A DNA stretch of 64,000 bases from Alloalcanivorax gelatiniphagus (GCF_005938655.1 NZ_VCQT01000036.1:1-64000), one strand, 5' to 3'. Numbered from the stretch's first letter, positions 23,012 to 31,883 are shown. Notes: generated by a model from the letters alone, not told the origin. Translations and numbers: made by a program.

Positions 23012-23791
23012 ATGCTGGAAATTCGCGATCTGCACGCCTCCGTGGCCGGCCAACCGATCCTCAAGGGCCTCAACCTCACCGTGAAGCCCGGCGAGGTGCA
23101 CGCCATCATGGGCCCCAACGGCTCCGGCAAGTCCACCCTGGCCAATGTGCTGGCCGGCCGCGACAACTATGAAATCACCGGCGGCGAGGCCCTGTTCGAC
23201 GGCAAAAGCCTGGCCGACATGGAACCGGAAGACCGGGCCCGGCTGGGGCTGTTCCTGGCGTTCCAGTACCCGGTGGAGATCCCCGGCGTGTCCAATATGG
23301 AATTCCTGAAGGCGGCCCTGGAAGCCACCCGCGCCGCCCAGGGCAAGGAAGAGTGGGATTCCGTGACCCTGCTGCGCAAGGCCCGGGAGGCCTGCAAGCA
23401 GGTGGACCTGGACGCCCAGTTCCTCAAGCGCGGGGTCAACGAAGGGTTCTCCGGCGGCGAGAAAAAACGCAACGAAATCATGCAGATGATGCTGATGGAG
23501 CCGAAGCTGGCGCTGCTCGATGAAACCGACTCCGGCCTGGACATCGATGCCCTGCAAACCGTGGCCAAGGGCGTTAACTCCCTGCGCAGCCCGGAGCGCG
23601 GCATCGTGCTGGTGACCCACTACCAGCGGCTGCTGGACTACATCGTGCCGGACTATGTGCACGTGCTGTCCGGCGGCAAAATCATCAAATCCGGCGGCAA
23701 GGAACTGGCCCTGGAGCTGGAGCAGCACGGCTACGGCTGGCTCACCGGTGGCCAGAACGGCGGCAACGACAAAGAGGACCAGACGGCATGA
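23012..23791 (+). CDS. sufC: Fe-S assembly ATPase SufC
   Basis: This is the ABC-type ATPase of the SufBC2D complex. The 259-residue protein has Walker A GPNGSGKST, the ABC signature FSGGEKKRNEI and Walker B LALLDETDSGLDIDAL. I place the start at ATG 23012 (MLEIRDLHAS), preceded by GGAAG; an earlier in-frame ATG at 22979 would add 11 unsupported residues. Its stop overlaps the sufD start by 4 bases. Confidence 0.98.
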   Translation: MLEIRDLHASVAGQPILKGLNLTVKPGEVHAIMGPNGSGKSTLANVLAGRDNYEITGGEALFDGKSLADMEPEDRARLGLFLAFQYPVEIPGVSNMEFLKAALEATRAAQGKEEWDSVTLLRKAREACKQVDLDAQFLKRGVNEGFSGGEKKRNEIMQMMLMEPKLALLDETDSGLDIDALQTVAKGVNSLRSPERGIVLVTHYQRLLDYIVPDYVHVLSGGKIIKSGGKELALELEQHGYGWLTGGQNGGNDKEDQTA

Positions 23792-25047
23792 GCGGGGAGA
23801 ACGCCCTGAACCTGCCCGAGGACCTGAAGGCCCGGGCTCTGCAAAATGCCCGCCAGGCCACGCCGGCGGAAGCGCTGGCGCCGCTGCGCGCGGACGCGCT
23901 GGCCGCCCTGGAAGCCGCCGCCTTTCCCGGTCGCAAGACCGAGGCCTGGAAATACACCTCCCTGTACGCGCTCACCGACGGCCACCTGGCGGCCCGCGCC
24001 GAGGGCGCCGCGCCGGCGGACCTGCCGGTGCTGAGCGAATACCGGCTGGTGATCGTCAACGGCCGCCTGGACGAAACCCACACCGCCCTGCCGGAGGGCG
24101 TGACCCTGGGCCGGGCGGCGCGCCACCTGGACGGGCTGACCACGCCCTTCGCCTTCTATAACGGTGCCGCGCTGGACGATGCGGTGACCCTGGAGGTGGC
24201 CGCCAACGCCGATGTGGCGGCGCCGGTGCAGGTGCTGCACGTGGCCGCCGGCGACGCCCCCAGCCACTGCAATGTGCGCCTGGAAGTGAACCTGGGCAGC
24301 GGCAGCCGCCTGACCCTGATCGAGCAGTACCTGGCCCGGGGCCCGGTGCTGACCAATGCGGTCACCGCGATCCGCGCCGCCGACAATGCCCACCTGACCC
24401 ATTACCGGCTGCAGGCGGACGGCGGCGACAGCCTGCACATCGGCACCCTGCTGCTCCAGCAGACCGGTGTCAGCCGCATCGACAGCTACCAGCTGATGGC
24501 CGGCAACCGGCTGCGCCGCAACGACGTGCGCGCCTTCCTGGACAAGAGCGGCGCCGAACTGAACATGCACGGCGTGTTCGTGGCCCGCGAGCGCAGCCAT
24601 ATCGACAATCAGCTGTGCGTGGAGCACCGGGTGCCCGACTGCACCTCCAATCAGGTGTACCGGGGCCTGGCCGGCGAAAAAGGCCGGGCGGTGCTGAACG
24701 GCCGCATCCATATCCACCCGGGCGCCAAGGGCACCCTGGCGGAGCTGAGCAACAAGAACCTGCTGCTCAATGCCGGCGCCGAGATCGACACCAAGCCGGA
24801 GCTGGAAATCTACAACGACGACGTGAAGTGCGCCCACGGCGCCACCGTCGGCCAGCTCGACGCCATGCAGCAGTTTTATCTGCAGTCCCGTGGCATCAGC
24901 GCCGCCGAGGCCAAGCGCATGCTCAGCCTGGGCTTCGTCAACGAACTGATCATGGGTCTGCCGGATCAGGCGGTGGCCGATTGGGCGCAACCCTGGATCG
25001 CCGCTGAACTGGGCGAGCGCCCGGTGGCCGACGGGGAGGCCGCATGA
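23788..25047 (+). CDS. sufD: Fe-S cluster assembly protein SufD
   Basis: SufD pairs with SufB in the scaffold and is needed for iron acquisition by the complex. The 419-residue protein has an N-terminal helical part (RKTEAWKYTSLYAL), a central beta-helix and the conserved C-terminal segments VYRGLAGEKGRAVLNGRIHI, KCAHGATVGQLD and YLQSRGISAAEAKRML. It overlaps sufC and sufS by 4 bases each, so the genes are translationally coupled. Confidence 0.97.
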   Translation: MSGENALNLPEDLKARALQNARQATPAEALAPLRADALAALEAAAFPGRKTEAWKYTSLYALTDGHLAARAEGAAPADLPVLSEYRLVIVNGRLDETHTALPEGVTLGRAARHLDGLTTPFAFYNGAALDDAVTLEVAANADVAAPVQVLHVAAGDAPSHCNVRLEVNLGSGSRLTLIEQYLARGPVLTNAVTAIRAADNAHLTHYRLQADGGDSLHIGTLLLQQTGVSRIDSYQLMAGNRLRRNDVRAFLDKSGAELNMHGVFVARERSHIDNQLCVEHRVPDCTSNQVYRGLAGEKGRAVLNGRIHIHPGAKGTLAELSNKNLLLNAGAEIDTKPELEIYNDDVKCAHGATVGQLDAMQQFYLQSRGISAAEAKRMLSLGFVNELIMGLPDQAVADWAQPWIAAELGERPVADGEAA

Positions 25048-26258
25048 GCTTCGATGTGCGGGCCCTGCGCGAACAGTTCCCGATCCTCGAACAGACGGTG
25101 AACGGCAAGCCGCTGGTGTATCTGGACAACGCCGCCACCACCCAGAAGCCGCGGGCGGTGATCGACGCGGTGAGCGCCTACTACCAAGGCGTGAACAGCA
25201 ATGTGCACCGTGGCGCCCACTACCTGAGCGACAAGGCCACCGCCGCGTTCGAGGCGGCCCGTGCCACCGTGGCCGGGTTCCTCAACGCCGACCGGGAAGA
25301 GATCATCTGGACCAAGGGCACCACCGAGAGCATCAATCTGGTGGCGCAAAGCTACGGCCGCGAGCGGCTGCGGCCCGGCGACGAGGTGCTGATCACCGCC
25401 CTGGAACACCACGCCAATATCGTGCCCTGGCAGCAGGCCTGCGAGCGCACCGGCGCCACCCTCAAGGTGGTGCCCCTGCGTGAGGACGGCAGCGTCGATG
25501 GCGATGCCTTTTACCGGCTGCTCGGTGAGCGCACCCGCATCGTCGCCCTGTCCCACGTCTCCAACAGCCTGGGCACGGTGAACCCGCTGGACCAGTGGCT
25601 GAAGGCCGCCCGCGATGCCGGCGCCGTGACCCTGGTGGACGGCGCCCAGGCGGTGGCCCACTTCCCGGTGGATGTGCGCGAGCTGGGCTGCGATTTCTAC
25701 GCCTGCTCCGGCCACAAGCTGTTCGGGCCCACCGGCATCGGCGTCCTCTATGGCCGCCGCGAACTGCTCGACGCCATGCCGCCCTACCAGACCGGCGGCG
25801 AAATGATCGAGACGGTGAGCTTCGAAAAAAGCACCTGGAATCAGCTGCCCTATAAATTCGAGCCGGGCACCCCCAATATCGCCGGGGTGATCGGCCTGGG
25901 AGCGGCGGTGGACTGGCTGAACCAGCAGGACCGCGCCGCTCTGGCCGCCCACGAGGACGCCTTGCTGGCCTCCGCCACCGAGCAGGCACGGGCCTTCGAC
26001 GGCTTGAAAATCATCGGCGACGCCGCCACCAAGGTGGGCGTATTGTCGTTTTTGCTGGACGGCGCCCACCCGGCGGACGTGGGTACCCTGCTCGACCAGC
26101 AGGGCGTGGCGGTACGCACCGGCCATCACTGCTGCATGCCGCTGATGGACGGCCTGGGCATTCCCGGCACCGTGCGCGCCTCGTTCTCGATCTACAATAC
26201 CCTGGAAGAGGTGGACCGCCTGTTCCAGGCGCTGGAAAAGGTCCGGACTTTTCTTTGA
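25044..26258 (+). CDS. sufS: Cysteine desulfurase SufS (class II)
   Basis: This PLP enzyme mobilises sulfur from cysteine to SufE and SufB. The 404-residue protein shows YLDNAATTQKP near the start, the PLP lysine in ACSGHKLFGPTG and the class II active-site region VRTGHHCCMPLM. Its partner sufE is four genes downstream. A second desulfurase of the other class is encoded at 27902-29065, so this region carries both types. A heptad repeat begins 8 bases after the stop. Confidence 0.97.
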   Translation: MSFDVRALREQFPILEQTVNGKPLVYLDNAATTQKPRAVIDAVSAYYQGVNSNVHRGAHYLSDKATAAFEAARATVAGFLNADREEIIWTKGTTESINLVAQSYGRERLRPGDEVLITALEHHANIVPWQQACERTGATLKVVPLREDGSVDGDAFYRLLGERTRIVALSHVSNSLGTVNPLDQWLKAARDAGAVTLVDGAQAVAHFPVDVRELGCDFYACSGHKLFGPTGIGVLYGRRELLDAMPPYQTGGEMIETVSFEKSTWNQLPYKFEPGTPNIAGVIGLGAAVDWLNQQDRAALAAHEDALLASATEQARAFDGLKIIGDAATKVGVLSFLLDGAHPADVGTLLDQQGVAVRTGHHCCMPLMDGLGIPGTVRASFSIYNTLEEVDRLFQALEKVRTFL

Positions 26259-26265
26259 AAAAAGC

Positions 26266-26381
26266 AGTTGAAAGTTACAAGTTAAAAGTTGAAAGGCCAC
26301 CCGGGAAGCGCGGCGCCCTGCCTGCCCGGCTGGCAATGCCGCCGAACCGCGTTGTCACTTTTAACTTTTAACTTTCAACTT
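26266..26381. repeat. Heptad inverted-array element B
   Basis: The left arm (26266-26293) is AGTTGAA, AGTTACA, AGTTAAA, AGTTGAA. The right arm (about 26357-26381), read on the minus strand, is AGTTGAA, AGTTAAA, AGTTAAA, AGTG. The spacer is about 62 bases. The last CTTGC of the right arm region (26379-26383) pairs with GCAAG (26389-26393), which overlaps the AAGG of the sufA ribosome-binding site. Confidence 0.9.
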
Positions 26382-26401
26382 GCCCTTCGCAAGGTGATGC
26401 T

Positions 26402-26770
26402 ATGACCGTACAGACATTCGTGCCCGGCCAGGCCGAGATTCACATGACCGAGGCGGCGCGCGCCCAGGCCCGCCGGGAGATCGAGCGCGCCGGCGCCGAC
26501 GGCATCCGCCTGGATCTGGATGAATCCGGTTGCTCCGGCTATATGTACGAGCTTAATTTCGTCCAGGCCCCGGAGGACGGCGACCGCCGTTTCGAGGTGG
26601 ATGGCGTGGCGCTGTACGTGCCGGAAAAGTGGCTGACCATGCTTAATGGCCTGGAAATCGACTACGTGAAGGAAGGCGTCAACAGCCTGTTCAAGTTCCG
26701 CAACCCCAACGCCACCGGCGAGTGCGGGTGCGGCGAGAGCTTCACCGTCGAAGACGTGGACGAGGTTTGA
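26402..26770 (+). CDS. sufA: A-type Fe-S carrier protein SufA/IscA
   Basis: It accepts clusters from the scaffold and passes them to apo-proteins. The 122-residue protein has the A-type fold (MTEAARAQARREI...) and the three conserved cluster cysteines Cys44 in ESGCSGY, and Cys108 and Cys110 in GECGCGESF. It lies within the suf operon after a heptad repeat and two bases before sufT. Assignment to SufA rather than ErpA/IscA rests on position. Confidence 0.9.
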   Translation: MTVQTFVPGQAEIHMTEAARAQARREIERAGADGIRLDLDESGCSGYMYELNFVQAPEDGDRRFEVDGVALYVPEKWLTMLNGLEIDYVKEGVNSLFKFRNPNATGECGCGESFTVEDVDEV

Positions 26771-26771
26771 T

Positions 26772-27338
26772 TTGAACATCCCTGCCGGCGGCCGCGCCAC
26801 TGAACAGCGCACCGTGGTGGTGAGCCGCGACGTGCCCGCGCGCCTGGTGCCCGACGGCACCCGCATCACCATCAACAAGAACAGCTTCGTCAATCTGCGC
26901 CAGGCCCTGGGCGGCACCTACACGGTGACCCTGAACGGCAACATGGCGCGCATCGACGGCACCGACGCCGACGCCATCGGCCAGACTCCGCTGGAGCTGG
27001 ACTTCGAGCCGCCGGCGGAAGACGGCTCGGTGCGCGACGACGAGCTCTGGAAAACCCTGGCCACCATCTACGACCCGGAAATTCCGGTGAACATCGTCGA
27101 TCTGGGCCTGGTGTACGGCTGCGACGTGATCCGCCGCGATGACAACAACGTGGTGCAGGTACGCATGACCCTCACCGCCCCTAACTGCGGCATGGGCCCG
27201 GTGCTGGTGGGCGACGTGGAAGACCGGCTGGCCAAGGTACCGAACGTGGACGCGGTGGAAGTGGCGTTGATCTTCGATCCGCCCTGGAGCCGCGACATGA
27301 TGACCGAGGAAGCCCAGCTCGAACTGGGATTATTTTAG
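26772..27338 (+). CDS. sufT: Putative Fe-S assembly protein SufT (DUF59/MIP18)
   Basis: The 188-residue protein has an N-terminal beta domain and a C-terminal MIP18/DUF59 domain (DDELWKTLATIYDPEIPVNIV...LTAPNCGMGPVLVGDVE) with the conserved Cys of TAPNCGMG. SufT is an auxiliary maturation factor for Fe-S proteins. The start is TTG at 26772, one base after the sufA stop, with GAGG upstream; no ATG fits. The TAG stop is shared with the first unit of a heptad repeat. Confidence 0.92.
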   Translation: MNIPAGGRATEQRTVVVSRDVPARLVPDGTRITINKNSFVNLRQALGGTYTVTLNGNMARIDGTDADAIGQTPLELDFEPPAEDGSVRDDELWKTLATIYDPEIPVNIVDLGLVYGCDVIRRDDNNVVQVRMTLTAPNCGMGPVLVGDVEDRLAKVPNVDAVEVALIFDPPWSRDMMTEEAQLELGLF

Positions 27339-27427
27339 CTGCAAGCTTCAAGCTACAAGCTGCAAGCTTTGAAGAACCGCCGAGCGCGGCTTGAAGCTTG
27401 TAGTTTGCGGCTTGTAGCTTGCGGCTC
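27337..27427. repeat. Heptad inverted-array element F
   Basis: The left arm (27337-27370) is AGCTGCA, AGCTTCA, AGCTACA, AGCTGCA, AGC; its first AG belongs to the sufT TAG stop. The right arm (about 27387-27427), read on the minus strand, is AGCCGCA, AGCTACA, AGCCGCA, AACTACA, AGCTTCA, AGCCGC. The spacer is only about 16 bases. Confidence 0.9.
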
Positions 27428-27439
27428 CGAAGGAGCCGC
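27421..27439 (+). promoter_or_regulatory. Hairpin enclosing the sufE ribosome-binding site
   Basis: GCGGCTCC (27421-27428) pairs perfectly with GGAGCCGC (27432-27439) around a GAA loop. The AAGGAG that should drive translation from TTG 27443 lies in the loop and 3' strand. The 5' strand is the terminal part of the heptad element. It should reduce sufE translation unless opened by a ribosome or factor. Confidence 0.6.
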
Positions 27440-27442
27440 ACA

Positions 27443-27895
27443 TTGTCTGATTTTGATATCCGCGACATCAAACTGGGCCGCGACGTGACCGCCGAGACGG
27501 TGTGCGAGGACCTGGAATTCCTGGACGACTGGGAAGAGCGCTATCGCTATATCATCGACCTGGGCAAGCAACTGCCGCCGATGCCGGAGGAGCTGCGCAC
27601 CGAGGACCGTTTCGTGCGCGGCTGCCAGAGCCAGGTGTGGCTGGTCACCGACTACGACGCGGACAGCAACACCCTGTATCTGGCGGTGGAATCCGACGCC
27701 CTGATCGTGCGCGGCCTGGGCGCCATCGTCGTCACCGCGCTCAACGGCAAGACGCCCGGGGAAGTGGCGGACTACGACATGGACGCCTTCTTCGAGCGCA
27801 TCGACCTGCTGCGCCACCTGAGCCCCACCCGGGGCAATGGCCTGCTGTCCATGGTCGGCCGCGTCAAGCAGGAGGCCGCCGCCCTGGCGGCCTGA
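27443..27895 (+). CDS. sufE: Cysteine desulfuration protein SufE
   Basis: SufE takes persulfide sulfur from SufS and stimulates it. The 150-residue protein has the family core with the active Cys in FVRGCQSQVWLV and the conserved C-terminal LSPTRGNGLLSMVGRVK. I chose the TTG at 27443, seven bases after AAGGAG; the frame continues upstream into repeat sequence. Its stop is only 6 bases from the stop of the convergent desulfurase gene, leaving no room for a separate terminator. Confidence 0.95.
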   Translation: MSDFDIRDIKLGRDVTAETVCEDLEFLDDWEERYRYIIDLGKQLPPMPEELRTEDRFVRGCQSQVWLVTDYDADSNTLYLAVESDALIVRGLGAIVVTALNGKTPGEVADYDMDAFFERIDLLRHLSPTRGNGLLSMVGRVKQEAAALAA

Positions 27896-27901
27896 AAGCC
27901 C

Positions 27902-29065
27902 TCAGGCGCGGCTGCGTGCCGCGTCGCGCAATCGCGTCACCACCGCCACCACATCCCGGCCGGCCCGGTCGATGCCGGCCTCGTCGGTGAAGCGCCCCAC
28001 GGAAAACCGCAGCGCGCTCTGCGCCAGCGCATCACTGAGCCCCATGGCCTTGAGCACATAGGACGGCTCCAGGGAGGCGGAGGTGCAGGCGGAGCCGGTG
28101 GACACCGCCGCCTCGGTAAGGGCGGTGAGCAGCATCTCGCCATCCACGCCCTCGAACGCCACATTGAGATGGCCGGGCAGGCGCGGCGCGGCGCCCCCAT
28201 TCAGGTGCACCCCGGGCAGCGCGCTCAGATGCTCCCACAGCCGATCCCGCAGACCGCCGATGCGCGCCTGCTCCGCCTCCCGATCCGCCATCGCCAGCGC
28301 CAGGGCTTCGCCCAGGCCGACGATCTGGTGGGTGGGCAGAGTACCGGAGCGCATATTGCGTTCGTGGCCGCCGCCGTGGATCTGCGACACCACCCGCACG
28401 TCCGGGTGGCGGCGCACGTACAGCGCGCCAATACCCTTGGGCCCATAGATCTTGTGGGCGCACAGCGACACCAGATCCACCGGCAGCTCGCGCACGTCCA
28501 GCGGCAGCTTGCCGGCGCTCTGCGCCGCATCGGTGTGGAACAGGGCGCCGTGCTCCCGGCACAGGGCGCCGATGGCGGCGATATCGTTGATCACCCCGGT
28601 TTCGTTGTTGGCGTGCATGATCGACACCAGCACGGTGTCTTCCCGCAACGCGCCGGCCACCTGCGCCGGGTCGATGCGGCCATCCGCGCCGGGCTTCAGC
28701 CAGGTCACCGTGGCCAGCCCTTTCCGTTCCAGCCAGGCACAGGGGTCCAGCACCGCCTTGTGCTCGGTGGCGGAGGTGATGATATGGCCGCCGCCCTTTT
28801 GCTCCAGCACGCCCTTGAGGGCCAGGTTATTGGCCTCGGTGGCGCCGCTGGTCCAGACGATTTCGCGGGGGTCGGCGTTTAGGGCATCGGCCACCTGACG
28901 GCGGGCGTTTTCCACCGCCTCCTCCGCCAGCCAGCCGTACAGATGGCTGCGCGAGGCCGGGTTGCCGAAGTTAGCGTCCGGCCCCAGACAGGCCGTCATC
29001 GCCGCCACCACCCGGGGGGCCACCGGGGTGGTGGCGGCGTAATCCAGATATACCGCTTGCGACAT
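27902..29065 (-). CDS. iscS: Cysteine desulfurase, IscS/NifS type (class I)
   Basis: The 387-residue PLP enzyme shows [10 protein letters not shown], the PLP lysine in [25 protein letters not shown] and a class I-type mobile loop with the catalytic Cys in [14 protein letters not shown]. It follows iscR by 22 bases in the same direction. No iscU, hscBA or fdx follows, so this is an isc remnant joined to a complete SUF system. It could instead serve tRNA thiolation. The iscS symbol is by class and context. Confidence 0.9.
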   Translation of the reverse strand: MSQAVYLDYAATTPVAPRVVAAMTACLGPDANFGNPASRSHLYGWLAEEAVENARRQVADALNADPREIVWTSGATEANNLALKGVLEQKGGGHIITSATEHKAVLDPCAWLERKGLATVTWLKPGADGRIDPAQVAGALREDTVLVSIMHANNETGVINDIAAIGALCREHGALFHTDAAQSAGKLPLDVRELPVDLVSLCAHKIYGPKGIGALYVRRHPDVRVVSQIHGGGHERNMRSGTLPTHQIVGLGEALALAMADREAEQARIGGLRDRLWEHLSALPGVHLNGGAAPRLPGHLNVAFEGVDGEMLLTALTEAAVSTGSACTSASLEPSYVLKAMGLSDALAQSALRFSVGRFTDEAGIDRAGRDVVAVVTRLRDAARSRA

Positions 29066-29087
29066 GATGGGAAGACTTCGTTGCGGG

Positions 29088-29552
29088 TTAGAGAGTGCTC
29101 ACCGGGACCCGGTTCTGGTGGGCATCCTGCCGCTGGGCCACCGAACGCACTTCGTGGCGCGCCACCAGTTCACCCAGGGTGATGCCGGCCAGAAAATCCT
29201 GGATCTGGTCGGAGAGGTCGCACCACAGATGATGGGTCAGGCAGGTATTGCCCTCCTGGCAGTCGCCCTGGCCACCACAGCGGGTGGCGTCCACGGACTC
29301 GTCCACGGCGGCGATCACCGCCGCCACGTCGATATCGTCGCTGTCCCGACTCAACCGGTAGCCGCCGCCGGGGCCGCGTACGCTGCTCACCAGCTCACGA
29401 CGGCGCAGCTTGGCGAACAGCTGCTCCAGATAGGAGATGGAAATACCCTGGCGCTCGGAGATATCGGCCAGGGAAACGGGACCGGCTTCCGCGTGCAGAG
29501 CCAGATCCAGCATCGCGGTCACCGCATAGCGGCCCTTGGTGGTCAGACGCAT
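29088..29552 (-). CDS. iscR: Fe-S responsive transcriptional regulator IscR (Rrf2 family)
   Basis: The 154-residue protein starts [17 protein letters not shown], with a winged HTH ([21 protein letters not shown]). Its three cluster cysteines at 92, 98 and 104 and His107 match the spacing of E. coli IscR. The holo form is expected to repress its own promoter through the site at 29594-29617 and probably the suf operator at 21433-21457. The ATG at 29552 is preceded by AAAGGTG. Confidence 0.96.
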   Translation of the reverse strand: MRLTTKGRYAVTAMLDLALHAEAGPVSLADISERQGISISYLEQLFAKLRRRELVSSVRGPGGGYRLSRDSDDIDVAAVIAAVDESVDATRCGGQGDCQEGNTCLTHHLWCDLSDQIQDFLAGITLGELVARHEVRSVAQRQDAHQNRVPVSTL

Positions 29553-29593
29553 ACCCACACCTTTGGTACGTGATTAACGCGATAGATTAGTGA

Positions 29594-29617
29594 AAACCAA
29601 CTAAATCAGTCAAGTAT
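29594..29617 (-). promoter_or_regulatory. IscR type 1 binding site upstream of iscR
   Basis: On the minus strand it reads ATACTTGACTGATTTAGTTG followed by GTTT, which fits the type 1 consensus ATASYYGACTRWWWYAGTCRRST at nearly every position. It lies 42 bases before the iscR start, as expected for autoregulation. Confidence 0.8.
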
Positions 29618-29631
29618 TACCGACACAATAA

Positions 29632-29648
29632 TTGATAATCATTATCAA
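29632..29648. promoter_or_regulatory. Fur-box-like palindrome
   Basis: TTGATAATCATTATCAA is a perfect 17-base palindrome and contains GATAATCATTATC, the core of the Fur consensus. It lies 80 bases upstream of iscR and 15 bases beyond the IscR site, suggesting joint iron and Fe-S control. Confidence 0.8.
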
Positions 29649-29704
29649 GTAAAACAGGAATGTACAAGAAATGGACGCCCGAACCCCGCCAGGGGTTCCC
29701 CGTC

Positions 29705-29733
29705 TTGACAGGCGCGGGACGCTCGCGGACAAT
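29705..29733 (+). promoter_or_regulatory. Promoter of the tRNA gene
   Basis: Consensus -35 TTGACA (29705-29710), a 17-base spacer and -10 GACAAT (29728-29733) lie 13 bases before the tRNA. Confidence 0.8.
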
Positions 29734-29746
29734 TCGCGACCTCTGT

Positions 29747-29823
29747 GGCAAGGTAGCTCAGCTGGTTAGAGCACAGCACTCATAATGCTGGGGTCGGCGG
29801 TTCAAGTCCGCCCCTTGCTACCA
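29747..29823 (+). tRNA. tRNA-Met (CAT anticodon)
   Basis: This is a 77-base cloverleaf. The acceptor stem GGCAAGG pairs with CCTTGCT (one G-T pair), the D-arm is AGCTCAGCTGGTTAGAGC, and the anticodon stem CAGCA/TGCTG encloses the loop CTCATAA. The T-arm contains GGTTCAAGTCC, and the 3' CCA is encoded. I call it elongator Met; a tRNA-Ile2 with a lysidine-modified CAT anticodon cannot be excluded by eye. It has its own promoter and terminator. Confidence 0.93.
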
Positions 29824-29833
29824 CTCTTCCCAG

Positions 29834-29857
29834 AAGCCGCCCATTGGGCGGCTTTTC
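29834..29857 (+). terminator. Rho-independent terminator of the tRNA gene
   Basis: The stem AAGCCGCCC / GGGCGGCTT with an ATT loop is followed by TTCTG. It starts 11 bases after the tRNA CCA. Confidence 0.9.
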
Positions 29858-29913
29858 TGTTTCTGAACCGCTTTCGCATTTAATACGGCCGACCCCGCGC
29901 TCACTCCGCCTCT

Positions 29914-29976
29914 GTAGGAGCGGCTTCAGCCGCGATGGGCTTGGCGATGAACCATCGCGGCTAAAGCCGCTCCTAC
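29914..29976. repeat. REP-like inverted pair overlapping the tsdA stop
   Basis: A forward GTAGGAGCGGCTTCAGCCGCGAT and an inverted partner end at 29976. The TAG stop of tsdA is the TAG inside the GTAGGAGCGG of the inverted copy. Confidence 0.85.
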
Positions 29977-31034
29977 GGCGACGGGGAGCGGGGTACGGTG
30001 CCGGAGGGCGGGGAATGCTCGCCGAGGACCTGGCCGTTGACGGTTTTGCCGTATTCGCCCTGGTGCTGGTGGAAACGCTCGGCGGTCTCTTTGACGGAGC
30101 CGTTGAAGCGCGGGTCCTGGGGCCGTTCGTGGCTGTTGATGAACAGCGCCACGTCCCAGGCCTGCTGGTCGGTGAGGTCCGGTTTGCCCAGCGGCATGGC
30201 CGCTTTGATAAAGGCCGCCGCGGTGTTCACCCGGTGCATGCCGGCGCCCCAGTTGTAGGAGCCGGCGCCCCACAGCGGCGGGAAGCCCGGGGCGCCGCCG
30301 GCGGCTTTCTGGCCCTGGCCGTCATCACCGTGGCAGAGGGCGCAGTGCTCCTGGAACACGGTTTCGCCACGGGCGTAGGACGGTGGCTCGGCGGGATCGG
30401 CCACTTTCGGGTAGCCGCGCACCTCCGGTTGCTCGCCGGTGGGCATGCCCTTGGCCAGCCAGAACGCGTAGGCCTGCAGGGCCTGGATCACTTCCCCGTC
30501 CCTGGGCGGCGCCTTGCCGTTCATGCTGTAGGTGAAGCAGCCCTGCAGGCGCTCGGCGAAATCGTTGACGTGTTTGTTCTTGCCGCGATAGGCCGGGTAC
30601 ATGGGCCAGGCGCTGCGCAGCGAGGCGGTCTGGTCATAGCGGCCGGCGTCGAAGTGGCAGTTCTGGCAGCTCAGGTCGTTGCCCACCCAGTCGCTGGCGA
30701 ACTGGCCCGGGTTGGCGAAGATCTGTTCGCCCTGGCGCACCAGCTTGCCGAATTCATTATCCGGAATGGCGCTGCGCGGCGGCGCCGACGTGGCCACCGG
30801 CGCCGCCGGCTTGGCGGGTGCGTCCTTGGCCGCCGGGGACGGCTGTGACGCCGCTTCCCCGGCTTTCCCGGCCTCCCCGGCCGACTTGCCGGCGGTCTGG
30901 GCCGGCGGCGCGGACTGGCCGGCATAGCGCTCGGCGTAGTCCTCCGGCCCCCCGGTAAGCCCCATGGCGAACAGCCAGGCGGCGCTGCCCAGTACGGCGC
31001 AGCCCGCCACCACCATCAATACGGATTTATTCAT
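29973..31034 (-). CDS. tsdA: Diheme thiosulfate dehydrogenase TsdA-like cytochrome c
   Basis: The 353-residue exported protein has an N-terminal helix (VLMVVAGCAVLGSAAWLFAMG), an Ala/Pro-rich linker and two class I heme sites, SCQNCH near residue 120 and HCALCH near 230. The segment AERLQGCFTYSMNGKAP contains the Cys that ligates heme 1 in the TsdA family. TsdA oxidises two thiosulfates to tetrathionate in the periplasm. The gene is preceded by tsdB, and the starts and stops overlap by 8 bases. The last residues and stop fall in a REP element. Confidence 0.85.
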   Translation of the reverse strand: MNKSVLMVVAGCAVLGSAAWLFAMGLTGGPEDYAERYAGQSAPPAQTAGKSAGEAGKAGEAASQPSPAAKDAPAKPAAPVATSAPPRSAIPDNEFGKLVRQGEQIFANPGQFASDWVGNDLSCQNCHFDAGRYDQTASLRSAWPMYPAYRGKNKHVNDFAERLQGCFTYSMNGKAPPRDGEVIQALQAYAFWLAKGMPTGEQPEVRGYPKVADPAEPPSYARGETVFQEHCALCHGDDGQGQKAAGGAPGFPPLWGAGSYNWGAGMHRVNTAAAFIKAAMPLGKPDLTDQQAWDVALFINSHERPQDPRFNGSVKETAERFHQHQGEYGKTVNGQVLGEHSPPSGTVPRSPSP

Positions 31035-31644
31035 GGCCGCTCTCCTTCGGTGCCGCCGGCAGGGCGGCGAAGTACTGGGCCACCGCCTTCAGGTCGTCGG
31101 CGTCGAGCCGTTCGGCGATGTGTCCCATCAACCCCTGGGGCCCCGCCGGACGCTGGCCGGCACGCCAAGCTTTAAGCTGGTCTTCAAGATAGCCGGCGGG
31201 TTGGCCGGCCAGGGGCGGAAAATCCTCGCCGATGCCGCGCCCGTCCGGGCCATGGCATTGCACACAGGCCGGCAGTTCCTGGTCCCAGCGGCCGTGCACC
31301 GCCAACTCCCGGCCGGGACCGTCGGGCGGCTCGGCGCTGGCGGAATCCGCCGGCGCCATTTTCAGGCTGCTGAAGTAGGCGGCCACCGCCTGCCGTTGCG
31401 TTTCGGACAGACCGGACGCGACCGGTTTCATGGTGGCGTTGGCGCGCTCGCCACTGGCGAAGGCGTCCAACTGGCGGCGGATATAGGCTTCGCCCAGGCC
31501 GGCCAGATGGGGGAAGGCCGCGGTGCCCTGCCCCTCCTGGCCGTGGCAGGCCGCGCAGCTGCCGGCGGCAGGCGGCGGGGGCTGCTGTGCGAAAGCGCAG
31601 GAGAAAAGCAAACACAATCCCAGGGTCACGGACAAACGTGCCAT
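31027..31644 (-). CDS. tsdB: Diheme cytochrome c, TsdB-like electron acceptor
   Basis: The 205-residue protein has a signal peptide (LGLCLLFSCAFAQ) and two cytochrome c4-like domains with heme motifs CAACH (about 30) and CVQCH (about 127), each followed by a likely Met ligand region (ATMKPVAS, LMGHIAERL). It overlaps tsdA and presumably takes electrons from it toward the terminal oxidase encoded later in this window. It could also be described generically as a cytochrome c4. Confidence 0.8.
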   Translation of the reverse strand: MARLSVTLGLCLLFSCAFAQQPPPPAAGSCAACHGQEGQGTAAFPHLAGLGEAYIRRQLDAFASGERANATMKPVASGLSETQRQAVAAYFSSLKMAPADSASAEPPDGPGRELAVHGRWDQELPACVQCHGPDGRGIGEDFPPLAGQPAGYLEDQLKAWRAGQRPAGPQGLMGHIAERLDADDLKAVAQYFAALPAAPKESGHE

Positions 31645-31883
31645 ACCGGCTTCCTCTTCAATGCCAGGCTGGGCCGGGTCAATGCCGGTTCTATGCCGGC
31701 TTTTCCACGGCGGAGGGTAAAAAGCCTAGCACCGCCGGTACCCGCACTACCAGTGCGGATACCGTCCCGGGGCAACTAGAGCAGGACCAGCAAGGCCCAC
31801 CAGGCCAGCGGGGCCGGCTCAGGGCAGCCGCCTCATTCGAATCCACCCCCGTGCTACCGTTCTTCAAGAGAGCTGCCCACGAC

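Noticed and set aside
27337-27427. CRISPR-like array
   Set aside because: Repeat units are 7 bp, contiguous and arranged as facing arms, with no spacers and no cas genes.
29747-29823. tRNA gene as an island attachment site
   Set aside because: No duplicated 3' end, integrase or composition shift is seen next to it; it has its own intact promoter and terminator.
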